Source of the DNA: Robiginitalea sp. SC105
GTDB lineage: Bacteria; Bacteroidota; Bacteroidia; Flavobacteriales; Flavobacteriaceae
Direction: 5' to 3'
DNA length: 64,000 nt
Assembly: GCF_014243345.1 (NCBI RefSeq)
Contig: NZ_JACLZF010000002.1
Coordinates: forward strand, 496,001-560,000
The notes under the pieces are model-generated. The model searched no databases, had not been told where the DNA came from, and saw only the letters and a list, made by a program, of their open reading frames with translations. The position numbers were made by a program, and so were the translations under genes. Below, piece after piece: positions 1 through 10,001 of the stretch (position 1 is the first letter of the stretch; every line of letters starts with the position of its first letter).

Positions 1-2
1 TC

Positions 3-1259
3 TGGGCCTATGGCTGGATTGAGGCACGCTACCTGGATCCCGCCCTTCATTTTACCTATTATGGTTTTGAATGGGTGCAGCCCCTGGGGAACTGGACCTA
101 TTTGCTTTTCGTCCTCTGCGGAGCTTCCGCCCTGATGATTGCCCTGGGCTGGAAGTACCGCCTGGCCTCCGTCCTTTTTTTCCTGTCCTTTACCTACATT
201 GAATTGATGGACAAGACCACCTACCTGAACCATTACTATTTTATAAGCCTGGTGGCATTTCTGATGATTTTCCTCCCCGCAAACGCCTATTTCAGCCTGG
301 ATGCCCGCTCGGAAAAATACCGCTTCCAGCGGGTCCCTGCCTGGACCGTGGACAGTATCAAACTGCTGCTCGCCCTGGTCTATATCCACGCGGGCCTGGC
401 CAAGATCAATTCGGATTGGCTCCTGGAGGCCATGCCCCTGAAGATCTGGCTGCCGGCCCGGACCGGTATGCCGTTGATCGGTGGCCTGATGGGAAAGGAG
501 TGGGTGCACTATGCCTTCAGTTGGGCAGGGATGCTCTATGACCTGAGTATCCCGTTCCTGTTGCTCTGGCGTCCCTCCCGGTGGCTGGCACTGGCACTTG
601 TAGTCGTTTTCCACACCCTTACGGCTGTGCTTTTCCCCATCGGGCTGTTTCCCTATGTGATGATCGTCTCAGTCCTTGTTTTTTTCGAGCCCCGGCTGCA
701 CCACCGGCTGTTGCAGGGGCTCTCCAATGTACTGGGCATCCGCAAGAGCCGCTTTGACAACGGCCGGGAATGGCGGCCCGGCAGTGTCATGGCGAACCGC
801 TTCCGCATGGGGGTCCTGGGGCTCTTCTTTATCTGGCAATTGCTTCTTCCCTGGCGTTACCTTTGCTATCCCGGTGAACTTTTCTGGACGGAGGAGGGTT
901 TCCGGTTTTCCTGGCGGGTCATGCTTATGGAAAAAACCGGTTACGCCCAGTTCAAGGTGGTGGAAAATGCTACCGGCAAGTGGTACTATGTAAACAATGC
1001 CGACTTCCTGACACCTTTCCAGGAAAAGCAAATGGGTTTCCAACCGGATTTTATCCTGGAATACGCCCGTTACCTGAAAGGGCATTTTGAAGCCCGGGGG
1101 GGTCAGGAAGTCGCCGTGTACGTGGATTGCTTCGTTTCCCTGAACGGGCGCCCCAGCCAGCGGTATATCGACCCGGGGGTGGACCTGGGACGGGAAAAAG
1201 AATCGTTTAGTCACAAAACCTGGATACTCCCATTCAATGATGAAATCAAAGGCCTTTAA
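3..1259 (+). CDS. HTTM (gamma-carboxylase-like) membrane protein, 5' end outside window
   Basis: The reading frame is open from the first complete codon of the window, so the true start lies upstream; the GTG at 75 is internal. The visible 418 residues contain many hydrophobic segments, and stretches such as HFTYYGFEWV and IHAGLAKINSDWL are typical of the HTTM family (horizontally transferred transmembrane domain, related to vitamin K-dependent gamma-carboxylase). The last ~100 residues form a soluble, periplasm-like domain. The biochemical role of bacterial HTTM proteins is mostly unknown. The stop overlaps the start of the TonB receptor by 23 bases, so the two are probably translated together. 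In my recollection HTTM genes often sit beside TonB receptors and imelysin-type proteins in Bacteroidota, which hints at metal uptake. The family call is fairly secure; the function is not. Confidence 0.85.
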   Translation, partial: WAYGWIEARYLDPALHFTYYGFEWVQPLGNWTYLLFVLCGASALMIALGWKYRLASVLFFLSFTYIELMDKTTYLNHYYFISLVAFLMIFLPANAYFSLDARSEKYRFQRVPAWTVDSIKLLLALVYIHAGLAKINSDWLLEAMPLKIWLPARTGMPLIGGLMGKEWVHYAFSWAGMLYDLSIPFLLLWRPSRWLALALVVVFHTLTAVLFPIGLFPYVMIVSVLVFFEPRLHHRLLQGLSNVLGIRKSRFDNGREWRPGSVMANRFRMGVLGLFFIWQLLLPWRYLCYPGELFWTEEGFRFSWRVMLMEKTGYAQFKVVENATGKWYYVNNADFLTPFQEKQMGFQPDFILEYARYLKGHFEARGGQEVAVYVDCFVSLNGRPSQRYIDPGVDLGREKESFSHKTWILPFNDEIKGL

Positions 1260-3708
1260 ATTAGTCCTGGTACTCCTCCTGAGCCAGGCAACATTTGCCC
1301 AATATACCCTGGAAGGCACGGTTTCTACCGGGTCGGGCGAACCCCTTGCTGGGGCGGAAGTTTATCTCCGTGGCCCCGGGATGTTGCAACCTACGGGCGC
1401 TGATGGCAGTTTCCGGTTTGAGGACCTGCCAGCGGGCAATTATTCCCTGGTGGCCTTCGCCTATGGCTACCGTGTCCTGGAACAACAGGTCGCGCTGGCC
1501 ACCAACCAGCGCCTCAGCCTGGAACTGGAGCTGCTGGGGGAAGAACTGCCGGAAGTGGTAGTTACCCGCGAAAGGGAACAGGTGCAGGCGCTCCAGCGGT
1601 TGAAAACCGTTGAGGGTACCGCCATTTATTCGGGTAAAAAATCGGAAGTGGTATTGGTGGAAAACCTCACGGCCAACCTGGCGGCCAACAACCCCCGCCA
1701 GATCTACAGCCAGGTAGTGGGATTGAACATCTTCGACTATGGGGACGGGGGCCTGCAACTGAATATCGGTGGCCGGGGCCTGGACCCGAACCGGACCGCG
1801 AACTTCAACGTTCGCCAGAACGGCTATGATATCAGTGCGGATGCCCTGGGATACCCGGAAAGCTATTATTCACCGCCAGCTGAGGCCCTGCGGCAAATAC
1901 AGGTAGTAAGGGGGGCAGCCTCCCTCCAGTACGGCCCCCAGTTCGGGGGTCTCCTGAATTTTAAATTCAAGGCTCCGAACCCGGAGAAAAAAGTGGAGTG
2001 GGTATCCCGGCAGACAGCCGGTTCCTACGACCTGCTCACGAGTTTCAACAGCCTTTCCGGCACCATGGGCCCATTGAATTACTACACCTACTTCAATTAC
2101 AAGGAAGGCAGCGGATTCCGCCCGAACTCCGAATTCAGCAGCCGGAACTACCACGGCCACTTTGGTTACACCCTGTCTGACAGGACCCGGGTGAGTTTCG
2201 AAGTTTCCCTGATGAATTACCTGGCCCGGCAGCCGGGCGGGCTTACCGACGCCCAGTTCCTGGAGGACCCCGAATTCAGCAACCGGGAGCGCAACTGGTT
2301 CCGTGTGGACTGGAACCTGTTTGCGGTCATCCTGGAGCACCGGATCAATGAACGTACCGATTTCAGCCTGAACCTTTTTACACTGGATGCTTCCCGGGAG
2401 GCCCTGGGTTTCCGGACCAACCGGGTATCCCAGCCGGACGACCCGGACGAGCCCCGGGAGCTGCTCCGGGACGAATTCCTCAACTGGGGGGCGGAAGCCC
2501 GGTTCCTGACGCGCTACCTCATCGGCGGCCGCGATGCCGTGTTGCTGCTGGGGAGCAAATACTACCAGACGGACAACGAGCAGCGCCAGGGTCCCGGTTC
2601 TGCGGCTACCGGGCCGGATTTTGAATTTGCCGCGGCACAATTCCCCGACTATGAACGCCAATCGGAGTTCCGCTTCCCAAACCTGAACCTGGCACTCTTC
2701 GGGGAGCATATTTTCCCCCTCTCTGATCGCGTCCGGGTAACCCCCGGTTTCCGGTTTGAATATATCAAAACCGAGAGCCTCGGGAGTTACCGGAATATAG
2801 TCCTGGACCTGGCGGGCAATCCGCTGCTGAACGAATCGGTGGAGGATAACCGGACCTTTGAAAGGAGCTTCCTGCTCCTGGGGGTAGGGGGCACCTTTTC
2901 CCTCGGGCCGGAAACCGAATTGTATGCGAACATCTCCCAGAACTACCGGTCGGTGACCTTCAACGATATCCGCGTGGTCAACCCCAGCTACCAGGTAGAC
3001 CCCGATATCCGGGATGAAAGCGGCTTTACGGCGGATGCCGGCTTCCGCGGCAATGTATCCGACTGGTTCAAGTACGATGTCAGCCTGTTTGGGCTGCTGT
3101 ACGACGACCGCCTCGGGGAGATTCTGAAAAATGAAACGCGCACAAACGCCTCGGGGCAGGAAGTAGAGACCGGACGGGTGGTCCGGTTCCGTGGGAATAT
3201 CGGTACAGCCTTCATTTACGGGGCGGAACTCTTCGGGGAGGCATCCGTCTGGCCCTTGCTTTTTGGGGAGGACGGGAATACGCGGCTGAGCGTGTATGCC
3301 AACCTGGCCCTTTCCGGATCGCGCTATACGGATTCCCAGGAGAACAACGTCGAAGGGAACCAGGTGGAGTTTATCCCGGCAGTCAACCTGAAATCCGGGC
3401 TCCGTTTCGGTACCGGGGATTTCCTGGCCAGCCTCCAGTACACCTACCTTTCCAGGCAGTTCACGGATGCGACCAATGCCCCCCGCGACCCTGGGGACAA
3501 CCAACGGGGCATTGAAGGCGCCATCCCGGCCTATCAGGTGGTCGACCTGTCCCTGTCCTATGGCCTGGGCCGGTTCCGCCTGGAGGCCGGCATCAACAAC
3601 CTGCTGGACGCTTCCTATTTCACGCGCCGGGCTACCGGTTATCCCGGGCCGGGAATTATCCCGGCCGAGCCGCTGACCTTTTATACGGGCCTGCAGTTCC
3701 GCCTCTAG
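1237..3708 (+). CDS. TonB-dependent outer-membrane receptor, FecA-like, with N-terminal regulatory-like domain
   Basis: An 823-residue outer-membrane transporter. Residues 1-22 form a signal peptide ending in TFAQ. Residues ~23-110 are a carboxypeptidase-regulatory-like beta-sandwich (GTVSTGSGEPLAGAEVYL). The plug follows at ~130-245, with IYSGKKSEVVLVENL and RGAASLQYGPQFGG, a pattern seen in ferric-citrate or siderophore-type receptors. The rest is the beta-barrel, closing with the hydrophobic end FYTGLQFRL. It would import a bulky ligand, probably a ferric chelate, using TonB-ExbB-ExbD energy. The start ATG-ATG lies inside the end of the HTTM gene, implying translational coupling. The substrate is inferred only from the plug resemblance. 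No terminator is obvious before guaB. Confidence 0.9.
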   Translation: MMKSKAFKLVLVLLLSQATFAQYTLEGTVSTGSGEPLAGAEVYLRGPGMLQPTGADGSFRFEDLPAGNYSLVAFAYGYRVLEQQVALATNQRLSLELELLGEELPEVVVTREREQVQALQRLKTVEGTAIYSGKKSEVVLVENLTANLAANNPRQIYSQVVGLNIFDYGDGGLQLNIGGRGLDPNRTANFNVRQNGYDISADALGYPESYYSPPAEALRQIQVVRGAASLQYGPQFGGLLNFKFKAPNPEKKVEWVSRQTAGSYDLLTSFNSLSGTMGPLNYYTYFNYKEGSGFRPNSEFSSRNYHGHFGYTLSDRTRVSFEVSLMNYLARQPGGLTDAQFLEDPEFSNRERNWFRVDWNLFAVILEHRINERTDFSLNLFTLDASREALGFRTNRVSQPDDPDEPRELLRDEFLNWGAEARFLTRYLIGGRDAVLLLGSKYYQTDNEQRQGPGSAATGPDFEFAAAQFPDYERQSEFRFPNLNLALFGEHIFPLSDRVRVTPGFRFEYIKTESLGSYRNIVLDLAGNPLLNESVEDNRTFERSFLLLGVGGTFSLGPETELYANISQNYRSVTFNDIRVVNPSYQVDPDIRDESGFTADAGFRGNVSDWFKYDVSLFGLLYDDRLGEILKNETRTNASGQEVETGRVVRFRGNIGTAFIYGAELFGEASVWPLLFGEDGNTRLSVYANLALSGSRYTDSQENNVEGNQVEFIPAVNLKSGLRFGTGDFLASLQYTYLSRQFTDATNAPRDPGDNQRGIEGAIPAYQVVDLSLSYGLGRFRLEAGINNLLDASYFTRRATGYPGPGIIPAEPLTFYTGLQFRL

Positions 3709-3830
3709 ATGCGCTGGCTGGAAGGAAGACTGCGGTCGTGCCCGGCCTGCCGGCAACCACGAAAGGAGTCCGGGCCACCGGGAGAATTTATTTAGGTCTT
3801 TCTGCTGCTGGCCCTTAGCATTTAATATAG

Positions 3831-3838
3831 TATATTTG
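3831..3838 (+). promoter_or_regulatory. Probable -7 box of guaB promoter
   Basis: TATATTTG matches the Bacteroidota -7 consensus TAnnTTTG and lies 23 bases before the guaB start codon. A -33 element is not clear. Confidence 0.5.
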
Positions 3839-3849
3839 CACGCAATTAA

Positions 3850-5334
<1,485 letters not shown>

Positions 5335-5339
5335 GAGCC

Positions 5340-5364
5340 AAAAAAACCCGGACCAGGCCGGGTT
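5340..5364 (-). terminator. Intrinsic terminator of the thioredoxin-like gene
   Basis: AACCCGG and CCGGGTT pair (5345-5351 with 5358-5364) around a 6-nt loop. On the minus strand the stem is followed by seven U residues. It can also act as a weaker barrier to guaB transcripts from the other side. Confidence 0.75.
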
Positions 5365-5404
5365 CAGATTCGATCTTTAATTGTAAACGCAGGTTCTCCG
5401 GGTC

Positions 5405-5926
5405 CTACCGGGATTTCCCGCTGTACGCCTGCCAATCCTTCTCCTTGTAGATATTATCCCCGAAATACCGGGCAATCATCAGGAAAGCATCCGGTTTCTG
5501 GTAGCCCGGAACCGGGGACAACATATTCATGTTTTCATCCAGGAAAACCACCGTCGGGTAGCTGAGCCTGCCCTGCAGCAGGGCGGCGGCCAGCTCGTGA
5601 TAGCCCTTGCGCCCCGAAGGCACAAACTTGTACGTTTTCCCTTTGTAGGTGATGGGTTCCTTTTGTTCGCCGTCCAGTTTGACCATCAGGAAATTATCTG
5701 CCATGTAGGCAGCAACTTCCGGGTTCTGGAAAGTATCCTGATCCATGCGTTTGCACCAACCGCACCAGTCCGTGTAGACGTCGATAAATATTTTCTTGTC
5801 GGTGTCGCCATTCTGCACGGTCTGTACCGCCTGTTCCCAGGTAATCCATTGCACCTCCTGGGCAGTGATCTCTGCTGGTCCCAAAAGGAATACAAATAGC
5901 AATATCGGAAGTAACTTCTTCATCAT
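5405..5926 (-). CDS. Exported thioredoxin-like protein (WCGWC)
   Basis: About 173 residues counted from the ATG at 5926, which begins MMKKLLPILLFVFLLG, a clear signal peptide; a longer in-frame version would put extra residues before the signal and is unlikely. The redox motif WCGWC is at residues 54-58 in the context VYTDWCGWCKRMD, typical of thioredoxin_7/DUF255-like proteins in the Bacteroidota periplasm. SYPTVVFLDE supplies the cis-proline. It probably reduces or isomerises disulfides in the cell envelope, with an unknown partner. It stands alone between guaB (convergent) and lysA (same strand, 68 bases upstream). Confidence 0.85.
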   Translation of the reverse strand: MMKKLLPILLFVFLLGPAEITAQEVQWITWEQAVQTVQNGDTDKKIFIDVYTDWCGWCKRMDQDTFQNPEVAAYMADNFLMVKLDGEQKEPITYKGKTYKFVPSGRKGYHELAAALLQGRLSYPTVVFLDENMNMLSPVPGYQKPDAFLMIARYFGDNIYKEKDWQAYSGKSR

Positions 5927-5994
5927 ATCCGGCAATTTACGGGAAAAGAGTCGGATTCCCATTATCAAACTAACGGCAGCCCCCCGTATTTATT

Positions 5995-7230
5995 TTATTC
6001 CGCAGCGCTTTTGGCCCGACCGGAGAGGGCTGCAACGTCCACCTGGTTGCGGATGAGGTCCTCGAATACCTCCCGTTTGCGGATCAGGTGCGCCTTTCCG
6101 TCCAGCCAGAGCACCTCCGCCGGCCGGTACCTGGAGTTGTAGTTGCTGGACATGGTATAGCAATAGGCCCCCGCATTGCGGAAGCAGAGGATGTCCCCCT
6201 CTGAAATTTCGCAGATCCGCCGGTTGCTGGCAAAGGTATCCGTTTCGCAGATGTAGCCCACCACGGAATAATACCGCTCCTTACCCCCTGGGTTGGACAG
6301 GTTGATAATCTGGTGGTTGGCCCCGTAGAGCATGGGCCGGATCAGGTGGTTGAAACCCGAGTCCACGCCCGCAAAAACCGTGGAAGTGGTCTGCTTGACC
6401 ACATTGACGCGCGCCAGGAAAAACCCGGCCTCGCTAACCAGGAACTTGCCCGGTTCAAAAGCGAGGGTCAGCTGCCTGCCATAGGCTTTGCAGAATTCAC
6501 TGAAACGGCCTCCCAGCTTCTCGCCCAGTTCCTCGACGTTGGTCTGGATATCATTCTCTTTGTAGGGCACTTTGAACCCGCTTCCAAAATCGATGAATTC
6601 CAGGTCCTTGAAATGCATGGCCGTATCGAAAAGGATTTCCGAGGCGTACAGGAAGACGTCGATATCGAGGATATCGCTGCCCGTATGCATGTGGATCCCG
6701 TTGATTTTCATGTTGGTCAGCTCCACAATCCGCAGCAGGTGCGGGATCTGGTGGATGCTGATGCCGAATTTGGAGTCGATATGGCCTACGGAAATCTTGG
6801 TATTCCCCCCGGCCATGACATGCGGGTTGATCCGGATGCAGACCGGGATATCGGGGTGTTTGCTGCCGAATTGCTCCAGGATGGAAAGGTTGTCGATATT
6901 GATCTGCACGCCCAGGCCTGCAGCCTCTTCGATTTCCTCCAGGGAAACGCCATTGGGCGTATAAATGATATCCTCCGGCCGGAAACCGGCCAGCAGGCCC
7001 AGCTGTACCTCCTGTATGGAAACGGTGTCCAGGCCGCTACCCATACTGTTTAGGAGTTTCAGGATGGACAGGTTGGAAAGGGCCTTGGCGGCGTAGTTCA
7101 GCCTGAGCCTGGGGACCGCACGGAATGCGTGCGTCAGGCGGTTGAACTGCGACTGAATTTTCTGGGCGTCATAAACGTAGACCGGGGCCCCGTATTCCCG
7201 GGCGATTCCGAGCAAATCCTTCCCTTCCAT
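5995..7230 (-). CDS. lysA: Diaminopimelate decarboxylase
   Basis: A 411-residue fold-type III PLP enzyme that decarboxylates meso-diaminopimelate to L-lysine, the last step of the pathway to which dapD in this window also belongs. The PLP lysine is K49 in LNYAAKALSN. Other family signatures are HMHTGSDI (PLP-ring histidine) and IDFGSGFKVPYKEND (phosphate site); FRNAGAYCYTMSSNYN near the C-terminus contributes substrate residues. The start ATG gives a normal N-terminus. A well-matched Bacteroidota promoter lies directly upstream, so it is probably transcribed alone, possibly reading into the thioredoxin-like gene. Confidence 0.96.
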   Translation of the reverse strand: MEGKDLLGIAREYGAPVYVYDAQKIQSQFNRLTHAFRAVPRLRLNYAAKALSNLSILKLLNSMGSGLDTVSIQEVQLGLLAGFRPEDIIYTPNGVSLEEIEEAAGLGVQINIDNLSILEQFGSKHPDIPVCIRINPHVMAGGNTKISVGHIDSKFGISIHQIPHLLRIVELTNMKINGIHMHTGSDILDIDVFLYASEILFDTAMHFKDLEFIDFGSGFKVPYKENDIQTNVEELGEKLGGRFSEFCKAYGRQLTLAFEPGKFLVSEAGFFLARVNVVKQTTSTVFAGVDSGFNHLIRPMLYGANHQIINLSNPGGKERYYSVVGYICETDTFASNRRICEISEGDILCFRNAGAYCYTMSSNYNSRYRPAEVLWLDGKAHLIRKREVFEDLIRNQVDVAALSGRAKSAAE

Positions 7231-7247
7231 GCGTACTTGAATTTCGA

Positions 7248-7278
7248 CAAAACTACTTTACTTTCCGGGATCATCAAA
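7248..7278 (-). promoter_or_regulatory. Promoter of lysA (-33 and -7 elements)
   Basis: On the minus strand TTTG (7275-7278) and TAGTTTTG (7248-7255, matching TAnnTTTG) are separated by 19 bases, the usual Bacteroidota spacing. The start codon is 17 bases further on, giving a short leader. This is the best-formed promoter in the window. Confidence 0.65.
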
Positions 7279-7344
7279 AAATTCCCAACATCAAATTTAA
7301 ATTAAAACAAAATGTTATAAATACAACAATTCTTATAATCAGGA

Positions 7345-7420
7345 CCTGCCAACGCCCGGCGGACGGCATCATACGTGTCCGAAACAGATAAATACCAGGG
7401 GTTTGCGGAAACTTGGCAGG
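7345..7420 (+). other. Possible structured RNA element between lysA and the Lon-domain gene
   Basis: CCTGCCAA (7345-7352) pairs perfectly with TTGGCAGG (7413-7420) and encloses a second perfect stem, CGGAC (7360-7364) with GTCCG (7377-7381). It lies about 50 bases before the downstream gene. The pairing is seen in the sequence; that it is an RNA element is inference, and I recognise no known riboswitch. Confidence 0.25.
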
Positions 7421-7470
7421 AGCCTTTGAATCTTTGAACCGGCCTTTGTAGCTTTAGACAAAAACCAGCG

Positions 7471-8112
7471 ATGATCCTGCCGCTATTCCCTTTGCAATCC
7501 GTTTTCTTCCCGGGCGAATCCGTGCCCCTGCATATTTTTGAGCAGCGCTATAAGGAGTTGATAACCGATTGCCGGCGCGAGGCGCAGACCTTTGGGATCC
7601 CGGTCTATATCCAAAACACTATTGCTTTCGGGACGGAGGTGCAGCTCAAGGACATCGTCAACACCTATGCAGACGGTTCCATGGACGTGGTTTGCGTGGC
7701 ACGGCAGGTATTCCGCGTGGTGCGCTTCCAGCCGGTCCTCGAGGGAAAACTGTACCCGGGCGGGGAGGTGCGGTTCATCGATTCGGTCAACGATGCCACA
7801 CCGGGCCAGACCGAAGCGGTTTTCGAGGCCTGCCGCGAGCTCTATGAATTGATGGACGTTTCCTTCGGGCCTGTAAGGCGGGAACTTTTCAACAGTTTTA
7901 CCCTGGCCCATAAGATGGGGCTGTCCTTTGAGCAGGAATACCAGTTGCTCCAGATCCCGAATGAATCGGCCCGTCTCGAATTCCTCCTGAACCACCTGGG
8001 CGAAACCTCCCGGGTGCTCCGGCAGTTGAACGAAACCCGGGAACGCATCGAGATGAATGGCCATTTCAGGAATTTTGACCCGCTGGACTTCAAGGACATC
8101 GAACCGGAGTGA
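7471..8112 (+). CDS. Lon N-terminal (substrate-binding) domain protein
   Basis: A 213-residue stand-alone Lon N-terminal domain protein. The opening LPLFPLQSVFFPGESVPLHI and FEQRYKEL are the hallmark of this domain (PUA-like beta fold followed by a helical bundle). There is no AAA+ or protease domain, so it is not Lon itself. Such single-domain proteins are widespread and are thought to bind protein substrates or act as adaptors, but no activity is established. It sits between lysA (divergent) and sucC (same strand, 72 bases downstream, with its own promoter-like box). The family is sure; the function is unknown. Confidence 0.9.
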   Translation: MILPLFPLQSVFFPGESVPLHIFEQRYKELITDCRREAQTFGIPVYIQNTIAFGTEVQLKDIVNTYADGSMDVVCVARQVFRVVRFQPVLEGKLYPGGEVRFIDSVNDATPGQTEAVFEACRELYELMDVSFGPVRRELFNSFTLAHKMGLSFEQEYQLLQIPNESARLEFLLNHLGETSRVLRQLNETRERIEMNGHFRNFDPLDFKDIEPE

Positions 8113-8152
8113 TCCCTCCCGTATTGCATTAGGGGATGTCGGCACGGTTTGC

Positions 8153-8160
8153 TATTTTTG
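8153..8160 (+). promoter_or_regulatory. Probable -7 box of sucC promoter
   Basis: TATTTTTG matches TAnnTTTG 24 bases before the sucC start codon. No convincing -33 element is seen. Confidence 0.45.
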
Positions 8161-8184
8161 CATGCAACTACTCATACGACCATC

Positions 8185-9378
8185 ATGAATTTACACGAAT
8201 ATCAAGGAAAGGAGATTCTGGCGAGTTTCGGAGTCCGCATCCAGCGGGGCATCGTAGCCCACAACAAGAAGGAAGCAGTCGACGCCGCCAAGCAACTCAC
8301 CCAGGAAACCGGCACCAGCTGGCACGTAATTAAGGCCCAGGTGCATGCCGGGGGCCGCGGCAAGGGCGGCGGGGTAAAACTGGCCAAGAACCTAAAGGAG
8401 GTCGAAGCAATAGCTGACGAGATCATCGGCATGCAACTGGTTACCCCTCAGACCTCGGCCGAGGGAAAAAAGGTACACCAGGTGCTGGTGGCGGAGGACG
8501 TCTATTACCCGGGCGAAAGCGAAACGGAAGAGTACTATATGTCCGTATTGCTCAACCGGGCGGATTCGCGGGTAATGATCATGTACTCCCCGGAAGGGGG
8601 GATGGATATCGAGGAGGTAGCCGAAAAGACCCCCCACCTGATCTTTACCGAAGAAGTGGACCCGGCCACCGGGCTGCTGCCTTTCCAGGCCCGCAAGATT
8701 GCCTTTAACCTGGGGCTTTCCGGAACCGCCTTTAAGGAAATGACCCGTTTTGTCACCTCCCTGTACAAGGCGTATGAACAAAGCGATGCCAGCCTGTTCG
8801 AGATCAACCCGGTGCTCAAGACTTCAGACAACAAGATCCTGGCTGTGGATGCCAAGGTGTCCCTGGATGACAATGCGTTGTTTCGCCGCAAGCAATATGC
8901 GGAGATGCGCGACCTTCGCGAGGAAAACCCCATTGAAGTGGAAGCCCGTGCCGTAGGACTGAACTACGTGGACCTGGACGGGAATGTAGGCTGTATGGTA
9001 AACGGGGCGGGACTTGCAATGGCTACCATGGACCTGATCAAAATGGCCGGGGGCGAACCTGCCAACTTCCTGGACGTGGGTGGTACGGCCGATGCCAAGC
9101 GGGTGGAAGAAGCCTTCCGCATCATCCTCAAGGATCCGAACGTAAAAGCGATCCTGATCAATATTTTCGGTGGGATCGTGCGCTGCGACCGGGTAGCACA
9201 GGGCGTTGTGGACGCCTACAAGAATATGGGGGACGCCATCAAGGTGCCCATCATTGTAAGGCTGCAGGGAACCAATGCCGAACTGGCCAAGGAAATACTG
9301 GATAATTCCGGCCTGGCAGTCCATTCGGCAGTCCAGTTCCAGGAAGCTGCGGACAAGGTGAAGGAGGTACTTGCCTGA
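8185..9378 (+). CDS. sucC: Succinyl-CoA ligase (ADP-forming) beta subunit
   Basis: 397 residues, the usual length. It starts at the ATG encoding MNLHEYQGKEILASFGV, the standard N-terminus; an upstream in-frame ATG would only add an unrelated leader. The ATP-grasp domain comes first (HAGGRGKGGGVKLAKN, SLFEINPVL), and the C-terminal domain holds the CoA/phosphate-facing loop IFGGIVRCDRVAQGV. With SucD it interconverts succinyl-CoA and succinate with ADP phosphorylation in the citric acid cycle. SucD is not adjacent, which is common in Flavobacteriia. A strong terminator follows 36 bases after the stop. Confidence 0.97.
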   Translation: MNLHEYQGKEILASFGVRIQRGIVAHNKKEAVDAAKQLTQETGTSWHVIKAQVHAGGRGKGGGVKLAKNLKEVEAIADEIIGMQLVTPQTSAEGKKVHQVLVAEDVYYPGESETEEYYMSVLLNRADSRVMIMYSPEGGMDIEEVAEKTPHLIFTEEVDPATGLLPFQARKIAFNLGLSGTAFKEMTRFVTSLYKAYEQSDASLFEINPVLKTSDNKILAVDAKVSLDDNALFRRKQYAEMRDLREENPIEVEARAVGLNYVDLDGNVGCMVNGAGLAMATMDLIKMAGGEPANFLDVGGTADAKRVEEAFRIILKDPNVKAILINIFGGIVRCDRVAQGVVDAYKNMGDAIKVPIIVRLQGTNAELAKEILDNSGLAVHSAVQFQEAADKVKEVLA

Positions 9379-9414
9379 GGCTTGTTTGCCCGAACCGAAA
9401 CAAAAGTGATCTCA

Positions 9415-9448
9415 AAGGGTCCTGTTGCTGTAACAGGGCCCTTTTTTT
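9415..9448 (+). terminator. Intrinsic terminator of sucC
   Basis: A 12-bp stem (9415-9426 with 9432-9443, one G-T wobble) around a 5-nt loop is followed by a run of T. Confidence 0.9.
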
Positions 9449-9553
9449 ATCCTTTCCCCACCCGAATCGTTTAAGGAAATGTTAATCCTGCGGGTTTGAC
9501 GTAACAGGGAGGCCCTGTTCTCCGTCCCGGCGGCAGCTCGCCCCGCAGAAAGC

Positions 9554-9814
9554 GTGGACCCTGTTGCAGCCCCGTTTGCGAAACAAATCGCGTTCCTGCT
9601 GAATCAGAACGATTTTGCAAGGAGCATGGCAAACATCGAGGCCAAGGTGCTGTTCACCTTCGATGCGGAGAACCGGATCCGCATCCTTGATGTGGAGAGC
9701 AGCAACCCGGGCCTCAAGGCCTTTGTGGCGGAAAAACTGGACGGCCGCAAGGTCTTCGTGGGCCAGTATCTGGAAGGGAAGCGGTTTATCCTGCCCATCC
9801 GGATTGCCTTCTGA
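9554..9814 (+). CDS. Small protein related to the 10002 gene; possibly 5'-damaged
   Basis: The GTG at 9554 gives 86 residues that align with the mature part of the small exported protein encoded at 10002. Both have an acidic strand (VLFTFDAENRIRILDVES here, VTFTVNSDKEIVVLSVRT there), then a VEKLDGRKV/VKAKLNYHS helix, and both end in PIRI/PIRF. Upstream the frame stays open to 9500, is closed by TGA at 9497-9499, and six codons before that lies an ATG at 9479 after a purine-rich stretch. The secreted form could therefore have been broken by the in-frame TGA, or a non-ATG start is used. No function is known. It lies between two terminators, so it is a separate unit. Confidence 0.6.
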   Translation: MDPVAAPFAKQIAFLLNQNDFARSMANIEAKVLFTFDAENRIRILDVESSNPGLKAFVAEKLDGRKVFVGQYLEGKRFILPIRIAF

Positions 9815-9821
9815 AACGCTG

Positions 9822-9850
9822 AAAATGGCCCTTTTACCAAGGGCCATTTT
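9822..9850 (+). terminator. Hairpin terminator after the 9554 gene
   Basis: A perfect 12-bp stem, AAAATGGCCCTT (9822-9833) with AAGGGCCATTTT (9839-9850), around a 5-nt loop. The U-rich side is part of the stem. Its symmetry would allow action in both directions. Confidence 0.8.
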
Positions 9851-10001
9851 ATTTGCTTATATGATAACCTTCCATGTTAAAAGTTGCATTTATACTAAAA
9901 AACAGATTAAAAAAATGTTAAATACGCAAGGCGCTGTAACATATTCCACTGCCACGCGTCTTTTAAACAAATATTCATCAATCATCAAAACAAACAACGT
10001 C

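Noticed and set aside
1870-3756. A 628-codon open frame antisense to the TonB receptor
   Set aside because: The TonB receptor is clear on the other strand; the antisense text is low in family-like pattern.
7231-7470. A lysine riboswitch upstream of lysA
   Set aside because: No lysine-riboswitch core is visible, and the lysA promoter sits too close to the start codon for a leader of that size.
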